64,000 nucleotides of DNA from an uncultured Celeribacter sp. GTDB lineage: Bacteria > Pseudomonadota > Alphaproteobacteria > Rhodobacterales > Rhodobacteraceae. Below are positions 51,251-58,750 of the stretch, piece after piece. Below the pieces are notes generated by a model. The model saw only the letters and a program-made list of their open reading frames with translations, was not told the origin of the DNA and searched no databases. The stretch spans positions 2,468,501-2,532,500 of the forward strand of contig NZ_OY780935.1 in the NCBI RefSeq assembly GCF_963675965.1, read 5' to 3'. The number at the start of each line of letters is the position of its first letter. The stretch's first letter is position 1. A program made the translations under genes and the position numbers.

Positions 51251-52240
51251 TCAGCAATAGCGCTCGACGCCGATCATCTGGGTGTCGGAATAGCGATCCC
51301 CATGGGCCCAGCCGACCGGCAAAATCTGTTCGATGTCCCACAGATCGTCTTCGGACAAGCCGATCGTGGCGGCATCGGCCCAATCTGCCAGATGCTCCTG
51401 CGTCCGGGTCCCGGGAATCGGGATCAGATGGTCACCCTGATGCAGCACCCAGGCCAGCGCAAGAGCCGAAACCTTATGGCCCTTTTCCTCGGCGTAGCTG
51501 CGGAAGGTTTCCACCTGCATCATATTTGCGGCCCAGTTGGGCGCCATGAAGCGCGGATTTACCTTGCGGAAATCGCGGTCATCAAAGCTTTCCGGGTCCA
51601 ATCGAACCTCGCCCAATGCGCCCCGGGCCAGGGGCGAAAACGGGATGAAGGCAATGCCCAGCTCTTCGCAGGTCTGAATGACGCCCAGTTCCGGCTGGCG
51701 GGTCCAGAGCGAATACTCGTTCTGCACGGCGGCCAGCGGCACCACTGCATGTGCGCGGCGGATGGTGGAGGGCGAAACCTCGGACAGGCCCCATGCGCCG
51801 ATCAGCCCCTCGTCGATGAGCTCGCCCATGGTTTCCGCAACCGTTTCCACAGGGAGCTCCTGCTGACGGCGGTGGATGTAATAGAGTTCGACCTTGTCGC
51901 GGTTCAGCTTTTCCAGAGAGCTTTCCAGTTCGGAGCGGATGTGATCCGCCTCATTGCTGAACCGGCGGGGCGGTCCGGGAATGATGCCCACCTTGGTGGC
52001 GAGCGTTACTTTGGCTCCGGTTTCCTTGAGATAGCGCCCCACAATGCGTTCCGAACGGCCCATCCCGTAGATGTTTGCCGTGTCCCAGAAGTCGATCCCG
52101 GCGGCCTCGACCGCGGCAAGCGTTTCAAGGCTGGTGTCATCGTCCGCCGCACCGAAGAAACCGGCGAAGCTCATGCAGCCAAAGCCAATGGCACTGACCT
52201 CTGGCCCGGTCAGGCCGAGCTTGCGTTTGGGCATGGGCAT
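51251..52240 (-). CDS. Aldo/keto reductase
   Basis: A 329-residue NADPH-dependent reductase with the catalytic Asp and Tyr in DTANIYGMG, Lys in TKVG and the His in YYIHRR, and the C-terminal IPIPGTRTQEHLADWADA that binds NADP. This is the YajO/AKR13-like group of one-domain TIM-barrel reductases. GGAGGG lies six bases before the ATG at 52240. Substrate unknown. It is 92 bases downstream of deoD on the same strand, behind a terminator hairpin. Confidence 0.9.
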   Translation of the reverse strand: MPMPKRKLGLTGPEVSAIGFGCMSFAGFFGAADDDTSLETLAAVEAAGIDFWDTANIYGMGRSERIVGRYLKETGAKVTLATKVGIIPGPPRRFSNEADHIRSELESSLEKLNRDKVELYYIHRRQQELPVETVAETMGELIDEGLIGAWGLSEVSPSTIRRAHAVVPLAAVQNEYSLWTRQPELGVIQTCEELGIAFIPFSPLARGALGEVRLDPESFDDRDFRKVNPRFMAPNWAANMMQVETFRSYAEEKGHKVSALALAWVLHQGDHLIPIPGTRTQEHLADWADAATIGLSEDDLWDIEQILPVGWAHGDRYSDTQMIGVERYC

Positions 52241-52273
52241 GCGCGCCCTCCTTTGTTTTTTGGAAATGGGAAA

Positions 52274-52295
52274 GGGTCGCCGGTTCCGGCGACCC
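52274..52295 (-). terminator. Hairpin terminator between deoD and the aldo/keto reductase
   Basis: GGGTCGCCGG (52274-52283) and CCGGCGACCC (52286-52295) form a perfect 10-base stem with a very short loop, followed on the minus strand by TTTCCCATTTCC. Confidence 0.7.
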
Positions 52296-52332
52296 CTCTA
52301 GAGTAGTTTGCCAAGGCGGAATGTCCAGCGCC

Positions 52333-53043
52333 TCAGGCGAAGGCAGCCTCAAGGGCGATTTCCACCATATCGCCGAAGCTCTTCTCGCGTTGATCCGACG
52401 GCAGGGCTTCATGCGTCAGCAGATGATCGGATACGGTCATCACGCCAAGGGCGCGTGCGCCGTGGCGGGCGGCGACGGTGTAGAGCTCGGCCGCCTCCAT
52501 TTCGACACCAAGAATTCCGTGGCGGATCATGACCTCATCCAGATCGGGGCGCTCTGAGTAGAAGACATCGGAAGAATAGATATTGCCGACATGCACGCCG
52601 GTGTCTTTCTGTCGGGCGGCCGCAACGGCGGCCTCCAGCAGGCCATAATCGGCGCAGGGGGCGTAGTTGATTTCCCTGAAGAACCCGGCGGAGGGCGTGG
52701 TGCCCATGGTCGTGGCTGTCATCGCGATCACCACGTCGCGCACTTTGACGTGATGCTGCATCGCGCCGCAGGACCCGATCCGAATCAGCGTTTTCGCGCC
52801 GTATTCGGTGATCAGCTCGTTGGCATAGATCGACAGCGAGGGCATGCCCATGCCAGAGCCATGAATCGTCACGCGGTTGCCCTTGTACATACCGGTAAAG
52901 CCCAGCATGCCGCGCACCTCGTTCACCAGCTTGATGTCCTCAAGATACGTCTCGGCGGCCCATTTGGCGCGATAGGGATCGCCCGGCATCAGAACGGTTT
53001 CGGCAATCTCGCCGGGCTTTGCGGCAATATGGGGGGTCGGCAT
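52333..53043 (-). CDS. deoD: Purine-nucleoside phosphorylase (DeoD type)
   Basis: A 236-residue enzyme of the hexameric nucleoside phosphorylase family: MPTPHIAAKPGEIAETVLMPGDPYRAKWAAE at the start, the phosphate-binding GSGMGMPSLSIY, GSCGAMQ, and GVEMEAAELY for ribose binding. It splits purine (deoxy)nucleosides with phosphate. AGAGGTGCTCC precedes the ATG. A nucleoside-type ABC transporter lies about 9 kb away at the window end, but nothing links the two directly. Confidence 0.94.
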   Translation of the reverse strand: MPTPHIAAKPGEIAETVLMPGDPYRAKWAAETYLEDIKLVNEVRGMLGFTGMYKGNRVTIHGSGMGMPSLSIYANELITEYGAKTLIRIGSCGAMQHHVKVRDVVIAMTATTMGTTPSAGFFREINYAPCADYGLLEAAVAAARQKDTGVHVGNIYSSDVFYSERPDLDEVMIRHGILGVEMEAAELYTVAARHGARALGVMTVSDHLLTHEALPSDQREKSFGDMVEIALEAAFA

Positions 53044-53103
53044 CGGAGCACCTCTTTGTTGTGAGTTGCTCCGACTATAGCGCGGTCTGCGTCAGGGAAA
53101 AGC

Positions 53104-55083
53104 CTACTCCGCGGCCTTTGATGCCGGATCGACCAGCGCGACGATGTCGAACATAATGCGGTTCAGTTCAAAGTCCTTGGGGGTATAGACCCGGGCCACG
53201 CCGATGGCGCGCAGATGTTCGGCGTCCTCTTCGGGAATGATGCCGCCTGCGACCACGGGAATATGGCTCAGCCCCGCCTCTTTCATTTGCCGCATCAACT
53301 CCTCGATCAGCGGGATATGAGATCCGGACAGGATCGACAGGCCCACCACATGGGCGTCATCGGCTTTCGCGGCAGCCACGATTTCCGCCGGTGTCAGGCG
53401 GATGCCTTCATAGGCGATGTCCATGCCGCAATCGCGGGCGCGCGCGGCAATTTGTTCGGCACCGTTGGAATGGCCGTCGAGCCCCGGTTTGCCGACGAGG
53501 AACTTGAGTTTGCGCCCCAAAGCGGTGGACACGCGGGCGACCTCTTCGCGGATTTCATCCAGCCCTTCGGTCCGGTTCGACGGGTTCGCAGACACGCCGG
53601 TCGGACCGCGATACTGCCCAAAGGCGGCGCGGATCACGTCACCCCATTCGCCGGTGGTGGCCCCGGCCTTGGCGGCTTCGATAGAGGCGGGCATGATGTT
53701 GGCGCCACTGAGGGCCGCGTCCCGGATACGGGCAAGGGCGGTTTCGACCGCAGCCTGATTGCGGCTGTCGCGCCAGGCCTGAAGCCGGGCGATCTGGTCA
53801 GCTTCCGCTTTGGGGTCGGCTTTCATGATGGCCCCATCTCCGGTGGTGAGCGGCGAGGGTTCCCCTTCGGTCCAGCGGTTCACACCCACCACAACGGTGT
53901 TGCCGGTTTCGATCCGGGCGATGCGGTCGGCATTGGCTTCCACCAGCCGGGATTTCATATAGTCGATGGCCTCAATGGCGCCGCCCATGCTGTCGAGGGT
54001 TTCCAACTCGGCGCGGGCCCCGTCTTTGAGCGCCGCGACCTTGCGATCGACCGCCGGATTGTTGTCGAACAGGTCGTCATATTCCAGCAGGTCGGTCTCA
54101 TAGGCAAGGATCTGTTGCATGCGCAGCGACCACTGCTGATCGAAAGGCCGCGGCAGGCCGAGCGCCTCATTCCACGCCGGAAGCTGCACCGCACGGGCGC
54201 GGGCATTCTTGCTGAGCGTGACTGCGAGCATTTCGATCAGAATGCGGTAGACGTTGTTTTCCGGCTGTTGTTCGGTCAGCCCCAGAGAGTTCACCTGCAC
54301 ACCATACCGGAAGCGGCGGAATTTCGGGTCCTCGACACCGTAGCGTTCGCGGGTGATTTCGTCCCAAAGTTCGACGAAAGCGCGCATCTTGCACATCTCG
54401 GTCACGAAGCGGATGCCCGCGTTCACGAAAAAGGAAATGCGCCCGACCATGGTCGGGAAGGCTTCGGCAGGCACTTTCTCTTTGAGATCGTCGAGCACCG
54501 CGATGGCCGTGGCGAGTGCAAAGGCCAGTTCCTGTTCTGGCGTCGCTCCGGCTTCCTGCAGGTGATAGGAACAGACGTTCATCGGGTTCCATTTCGGCAG
54601 GTTCTCACGGGTGTAGGCGGCCACATCGGTGATCATGCGCAGGCTGGGGCGGGGCGGACAGACATAGGTGCCGCGCGACAGGTATTCCTTGATGATGTCG
54701 TTTTGCACCGTGCCCTGCAGTTTGGAAATTTCCGCGCCCTGTTCCTCCGCCACCGCAATGTAGAGCGCCAACAGCCAAGGCGCCGTGGCGTTGATCGTCA
54801 TCGATGTGTTCATCTGTTCCAGCGGGATCTGGTCAAAGAGTGCCCGCATATCCCCCAGATGCGCGACAGGCACGCCGACCTTGCCAACCTCGCCGCGTGA
54901 CAATTCGTGGTCGCTGTCGTAGCCGGTCTGTGTGGGCAGATCGAATGCCACGGACAAGCCGGTCTGCCCCTTGGACAGATTGGTGCGATACAGCGCGTTC
55001 GAGGCCTTGGCTGTGGAGTGACCGGCGTAGGTCCGGAACAGCCATGGGCGATCGCGTGTGATCTCGGCAGTGTCTTGTCTCAT
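53104..55083 (-). CDS. ecm: Ethylmalonyl-CoA mutase (B12-dependent)
   Basis: A 659-residue mutase with the substrate-binding (beta/alpha)8 domain (LFRTYAGHSTAKASNALYRTNLSKGQTGLSVAFDLPTQTGYDSDH region) and a C-terminal cobalamin domain with GLDGHSNG, which supplies the lower-ligand His. Ecm converts ethylmalonyl-CoA to methylsuccinyl-CoA in the ethylmalonyl-CoA pathway. Pairing with ccr and the length separate it from methylmalonyl-CoA mutase, which is larger. The ATG at 55083 follows GGGAGGAAAG; a longer frame to 55158 would run through the motif at 55105-55125. Confidence 0.94.
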   Translation of the reverse strand: MRQDTAEITRDRPWLFRTYAGHSTAKASNALYRTNLSKGQTGLSVAFDLPTQTGYDSDHELSRGEVGKVGVPVAHLGDMRALFDQIPLEQMNTSMTINATAPWLLALYIAVAEEQGAEISKLQGTVQNDIIKEYLSRGTYVCPPRPSLRMITDVAAYTRENLPKWNPMNVCSYHLQEAGATPEQELAFALATAIAVLDDLKEKVPAEAFPTMVGRISFFVNAGIRFVTEMCKMRAFVELWDEITRERYGVEDPKFRRFRYGVQVNSLGLTEQQPENNVYRILIEMLAVTLSKNARARAVQLPAWNEALGLPRPFDQQWSLRMQQILAYETDLLEYDDLFDNNPAVDRKVAALKDGARAELETLDSMGGAIEAIDYMKSRLVEANADRIARIETGNTVVVGVNRWTEGEPSPLTTGDGAIMKADPKAEADQIARLQAWRDSRNQAAVETALARIRDAALSGANIMPASIEAAKAGATTGEWGDVIRAAFGQYRGPTGVSANPSNRTEGLDEIREEVARVSTALGRKLKFLVGKPGLDGHSNGAEQIAARARDCGMDIAYEGIRLTPAEIVAAAKADDAHVVGLSILSGSHIPLIEELMRQMKEAGLSHIPVVAGGIIPEEDAEHLRAIGVARVYTPKDFELNRIMFDIVALVDPASKAAE

Positions 55084-55439
55084 GTCTTTCCTCCCGGCGT
55101 TGCTGTGCAACAATATTTCGCAAATAGATTTATGAAGGACAGAAAGTGCCATTGTCAATTCGCCGCGCCGCAGCGGCCTTGGAAATTTCCCGAAAGTTTA
55201 AAGTGACGTAAGGATGTTTCGCAGTGCCTGCGGGCAAAAATACAGGAAAACATAGGATTTTCGCTCTTCCTTAGAATTTGTTGCGACATATTATTGCGCA
55301 AATATTATAAAATTAATTGATATATTGCTTTGCTGTGCTTATCACCAAGGGGAGAGGCCGATTCTGCGCTGCGGCGCGACCGGCAGAGCCAAAACAGGCT
55401 TCTGGGACGACCTGACCCGGAGGAAACGGAGGAAAACAG
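55084..55439. promoter_or_regulatory. Divergent ecm/ccr promoter region with shared TTGCG-type motifs
   Basis: On the ecm side, GTGCAA then TTTCGCAAAT lie at 55105-55125, including GCAACAATATT (55107-55117). On the ccr side, TTGCGACA then ATTGCGCAAAT lie at 55281-55303, with the palindrome TTGCGCAA. The region around 55300-55330 is AT-rich and probably carries a ccr promoter. The same 11-mer occurs before mcl2. Shared control of the ethylmalonyl-CoA pathway is inferred. Confidence 0.5.
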
Positions 55440-56717
55440 ATGGCGCTGGATACGAACACACCGGCTTACACCGCTGAGGAAAAAGAACTCTACGAAATCG
55501 GGGAAATTCCCCCGATGGGCTATGTGCCGGAGAAAATGTACGCTTGGGCGATCCGTCGTGAACGTCATGGCGAACCCAACAAGAGCTTTCAGGTTGAGGT
55601 GGTGGAGACACCGAAGCTCGACAGCCATGAGGTGCTGGTGCTCGTGATGGCTGCAGGTGTGAACTATAACGGTATCTGGGCCGGTCTGGGCGTGCCGATC
55701 TCGCCTTTTGATGGCCACGGCGCACCCTATCACATTGCTGGCTCGGATGCCTCGGGCATCGTCTGGGCAGTGGGGGATAAGGTTAAGAGCTGGAAGGTGG
55801 GCGACGAAGTCGTCATTCACTGTAATCAGGATGACGGCGACGACGAAGAATGCAACGGCGGCGACCCGATGTATTCCCCGTCTCAGCGCATCTGGGGTTA
55901 TGAAACGCCGGATGGGTCTTTTGCCCAGTTTACCCGCGTTCAGGCGCAGCAGCTTTTGCCGCGTCCGAAGCATCTGACCTGGGAAGAAAGCGCCTGCTAC
56001 ACGCTGACGCTGGCCACCGCCTACCGGATGCTTTTCGGGCATCATCCGCATGAACTCAAGCCAGGTCAGAACGTTCTGGTCTGGGGCGCTTCCGGGGGGC
56101 TCGGGTCTTTCGCAATTCAACTTGCAGTTGCTGCTGGGGCGAATGCGATCGGCGTGATTTCGGAGGAAGACAAGCGCGATTTCGTTATGGGGCTGGGTGC
56201 GAAAGGCGTGATCAATCGTAAGGAGTTCAATTGTTGGGGGCAGTTGCCGACCGTTAACACGCCCGAGTATGCCGAGTGGTTCAAGGAAGCGCGGCGCTTT
56301 GGCAAAGCGATCTGGGAATTCACCGGCAAAGGCAACAATGTCGACATCGTGTTCGAACATCCGGGCGAGGCCACCTTCCCAGTGTCTTCCTTTGTTTGCA
56401 AAAAAGGCGGGATGGTCGTGATCTGTGCGGGGACCACCGGGTTCAACTGTACCTTTGATGTGCGCTACATCTGGATGCACCAGAAGCGTTTGCAGGGGTC
56501 GCATTTTGCGCATCTCAAGCAGGCTGCCGCCGCGAACAAGCTGATGTGCGAGCGCCGGATCGATCCTTGCATGTCTGAAGTGTTCCCCTGGGCCGAGATC
56601 CCGGATGCGCATGTGAAAATGCGCAACAACCAGCACAAGCCGGGGAATATGGCGGTTCTGGTGCAGGCACCGAAGCCGGGGCTCCGTACGCTCGAAGACG
56701 TGCTGGACTCTGACTAA
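55440..56717 (+). CDS. ccr: Crotonyl-CoA carboxylase/reductase
   Basis: A 425-residue MDR-superfamily enzyme with the family start (EKELYEIGEIPPMGYVPEKMYAWAIR), IAGSDASGIVWAVGD, NADPH-binding VLVWGASGGLGSFAIQLAVAAGA and the conserved MCERRIDPCMSEVFPWAEIPDAH end. It reduces crotonyl-CoA while fixing CO2 to give ethylmalonyl-CoA, the key step of the ethylmalonyl-CoA pathway. GGAGGAAAACAG precedes the ATG. It is divergent from ecm and ends in a terminator. Confidence 0.96.
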   Translation: MALDTNTPAYTAEEKELYEIGEIPPMGYVPEKMYAWAIRRERHGEPNKSFQVEVVETPKLDSHEVLVLVMAAGVNYNGIWAGLGVPISPFDGHGAPYHIAGSDASGIVWAVGDKVKSWKVGDEVVIHCNQDDGDDEECNGGDPMYSPSQRIWGYETPDGSFAQFTRVQAQQLLPRPKHLTWEESACYTLTLATAYRMLFGHHPHELKPGQNVLVWGASGGLGSFAIQLAVAAGANAIGVISEEDKRDFVMGLGAKGVINRKEFNCWGQLPTVNTPEYAEWFKEARRFGKAIWEFTGKGNNVDIVFEHPGEATFPVSSFVCKKGGMVVICAGTTGFNCTFDVRYIWMHQKRLQGSHFAHLKQAAAANKLMCERRIDPCMSEVFPWAEIPDAHVKMRNNQHKPGNMAVLVQAPKPGLRTLEDVLDSD

Positions 56718-57025
56718 CAGGATTAGCGCCCGAGAAATTGCCATCCCGCCCGCTTCTTGGGCGGGATTTTTTTTATGCGCCTGCTTTGATGTGATATAAC
56801 GTATAAAAGATGCGGAATGTGGTGTCTGAGATCTACATTTCGTGCCCCGAAGCGAGGTTTAAACCTTTGTTAATTCAATTTAATATTTTTGATCATTGCA
56901 AAAACAAAGGGTTATATTTTGATATCTCACTATTTTTGGGGAGTGCAAAAAGGCGAATTTCAAATTGCAATTCGCAACTATAGTTTGGAGTTACAACGAT
57001 TGCGGCTTCTCAAAAGAGGGTTTAC
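56718..57025. other. 308-base region between ccr and the small ORF before luxR
   Basis: After the ccr terminator (56743-56775) the region is AT-rich. It contains a perfect 12-base palindrome AGGTTTAAACCT (56855-56866) and an inverted repeat GCGAATT-N9-AATTCGC (56953-56975). These are candidate sites for LuxR or another regulator of quorum-sensing genes. I see no gene. Confidence 0.45.
56743..56775 (+). terminator. Terminator of ccr
   Basis: ATCCCGCCC (56743-56751) and GGGCGGGAT (56759-56767) form a 9-base stem, followed by eight T residues. Confidence 0.93.
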
Positions 57026-57235
57026 ATGCGGGATGAATGGATACTTGATGTCTTGGCAGACCTTCGGGCTTTCGCAGAAATGAGCGGCCTGAACGAGAGT
57101 GCGGAACAATTGCATGACACCAGCCTGGTGATTGCAGCCGAACTCGCGAAAAAGTCTGCTGAAGTGCAGACCGACCAAGCGGGGACACATGGCCGCAAAC
57201 ATGCAGAGCTTTCTGGAGGATATCCAGCGAGTTGA
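57026..57235 (+). CDS. Small protein encoded ahead of luxR
   Basis: A 69-residue protein beginning MRDEWILDVLADLRAFAEMSGLNESAEQLHD, an amphipathic helical start of a type that I recall ahead of or near regulators in Rhodobacterales. Function unknown. AGAGGG precedes the ATG. Its last 47 bases overlap the start of luxR in another frame, so translation of luxR may be coupled to it. The C-terminal part is less convincing, and this could also be a leader reading frame. Confidence 0.55.
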   Translation: MRDEWILDVLADLRAFAEMSGLNESAEQLHDTSLVIAAELAKKSAEVQTDQAGTHGRKHAELSGGYPAS

Positions 57236-57902
57236 AAGTCTGAGTGACTTTCAGAGCGCAACAGAACGGTTGCGCGATCTGCTTGGTGTAACGCATGTGG
57301 TCTATCACTGGGTAAACAGTGTCGGCGAACGGTTCGGCGCAGGAACTTATTCTTCGGAATGGGTCGACCGCTATCTGGAAAAAGATTACTTGCGTATGGA
57401 TCCGGTTATTTTTGGCTGTTTTCAACGCTTTACCCCGGTGGTTTGGAAGCAGCTCGACTGGTCTTCAAAGGCCGCCAAAGCCTTTTTCATGGACGCTTTG
57501 GCACATGGGATCGGCAATCAGGGCTATACAATTCCGATCCGGGGACCGAACGGCCAGTTCGCGCTGTTCACGCTCAATCATACCGCGACAGATGAAGAGT
57601 GGGATGCGCTGATCAAACGGCACCAACACGATCTTGTGGTGATCGCCCATGAGTTCAACAAACGTGCATTGCATTTTGAGCATGCGGATGAAGGCCCTGC
57701 CTCTCCGACGCTGTCGCCACGCGAACTGACGGCGATGAGCCATCTGGCCAAAGGGTTGAGCCGGGCTCAGGCAGCCTCTGAAATGGGCATCTCGGAACAT
57801 ACGCTGCGGGTTTATATCGAGGCCGCGCGCCACAAGCTGGGGGCGATGAACACAACGCATGCCGTGGCGCGGGCTCTGGCGTCAGGGCTGATCATCGTCT
57901 GA
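57189..57902 (+). CDS. luxR: LuxR-family autoinducer-binding regulator
   Basis: A 237-residue regulator with an N-terminal acyl-homoserine-lactone domain and a C-terminal helix-turn-helix (SPRELTAMSHLAKGLSRAQAASEMGISEHTLRVYIEAARHKL). The residues that hold the signal in TraR-type proteins are all present: Trp58, Tyr62, Asp71 and Trp86. It therefore should bind an acyl-homoserine lactone made by the synthase encoded next. I chose the ATG at 57189; 57201 is also possible. The start lies inside the preceding small gene. Targets are unknown. Confidence 0.92.
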   Translation: MAANMQSFLEDIQRVESLSDFQSATERLRDLLGVTHVVYHWVNSVGERFGAGTYSSEWVDRYLEKDYLRMDPVIFGCFQRFTPVVWKQLDWSSKAAKAFFMDALAHGIGNQGYTIPIRGPNGQFALFTLNHTATDEEWDALIKRHQHDLVVIAHEFNKRALHFEHADEGPASPTLSPRELTAMSHLAKGLSRAQAASEMGISEHTLRVYIEAARHKLGAMNTTHAVARALASGLIIV

Positions 57903-58021
57903 CAGATCAAGCCGGTTTCCGGGATGCCGCGAATTTGTCCGGTCCGCTGCGTTTGGCGACGGATTGGCTCAGGGGCAGGCACGTAACGCATAGGTTGTGT
58001 GAGAGACTCAGCTTATATCTA

Positions 58022-58049
58022 TCACTCCACATTCAGAAGATAGGAGTGA
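58022..58049 (+). promoter_or_regulatory. Hairpin that covers the luxI ribosome-binding site
   Basis: TCACTCC (58022-58028) pairs with GGAGTGA (58043-58049), which includes the AGGAG of luxI. An alternative 5-base pair CTATC/GATAG overlaps it. Such folding could lower luxI translation unless it is opened. Confidence 0.4.
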
Positions 58050-58055
58050 CTTCCA

Positions 58056-58694
58056 ATGCTGCATTACATCTATGGCAACGATCTGCACCTGTTTCCGCGT
58101 CTGCGTGACACCATGTTCCGCGACCGTGCCGATCAGTTCAAGAACCGGCTGGGCTGGGATGTTCATGTCAATGAAAAGGGCGAAGAGCGGGATGAATATG
58201 ACGACATCAATCCGCTTTATGTCATCTGGGAGAAAGAGGACGGCACCCATGGCGGCTCCATGCGGTTTCTGCCGACCGTAGGCGACACGATGGTCAACGA
58301 CCATTTTTCCTTCTTGACCGATGGCGTTCGGATCGAAAGCCCTTTTATCTGGGAATGCACCCGTTTCTGCCTGACGCCTGGTGCGGACCGGCGCGTGACG
58401 GCAGCCCTGACGTTGGGCGCTGGCGAAATCATGGACGAATTCAATCTCAAGCATTTCGTCGGGGTTTTCGATCCGCGGATGGAACGGATCTATTCCCTGA
58501 TGGGTTTGGTGCCCGAAGTGCTGGGACGCGTCGGCGAAGGCCGCGAGGCAATCGGCGTTGGGCTTTGGGAAATGCACGAAGAGGTCTTCGCACCGACATT
58601 GGAACGGGCCGGGATCGACCGGGCAACGTCGAAAGCATGGTTCCACGCCGCCTTCGATCACAGCAACGCCCAAAAGCTGCGCGACATCGCCTGA
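58056..58694 (+). CDS. luxI: Acyl-homoserine-lactone synthase
   Basis: A 212-residue LuxI-type enzyme with all invariant residues in place: Arg24, Phe28, Trp34, Asp46, Asp49, Arg70, Glu100 and Arg103. It makes an acyl-homoserine lactone from S-adenosylmethionine and an acyl carrier. It lies 153 bases downstream of luxR on the same strand. The acyl chain cannot be read from the sequence. AGGAG lies nine bases before the ATG, within a possible hairpin. Confidence 0.95.
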   Translation: MLHYIYGNDLHLFPRLRDTMFRDRADQFKNRLGWDVHVNEKGEERDEYDDINPLYVIWEKEDGTHGGSMRFLPTVGDTMVNDHFSFLTDGVRIESPFIWECTRFCLTPGADRRVTAALTLGAGEIMDEFNLKHFVGVFDPRMERIYSLMGLVPEVLGRVGEGREAIGVGLWEMHEEVFAPTLERAGIDRATSKAWFHAAFDHSNAQKLRDIA

Positions 58695-58750
58695 ACGTCA
58701 ACTGCGCTTGTGACTGGCGCCCGTGACGGCGGCCCTGTAGGGTCGCCGCC

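Noticed and set aside
53104..55083. Assignment as methylmalonyl-CoA mutase
   Set aside because: Length and pairing with ccr point to ethylmalonyl-CoA mutase; methylmalonyl-CoA mutase is longer and usually elsewhere.
55305..56744. Long minus-strand frame opposite ccr
   Set aside because: Shadow of ccr; it also spans the ccr terminator and promoter.
57903..58055. Classical 20-base lux box between luxR and luxI
   Set aside because: I looked for ACCTGT-type dyads and found none with convincing symmetry.
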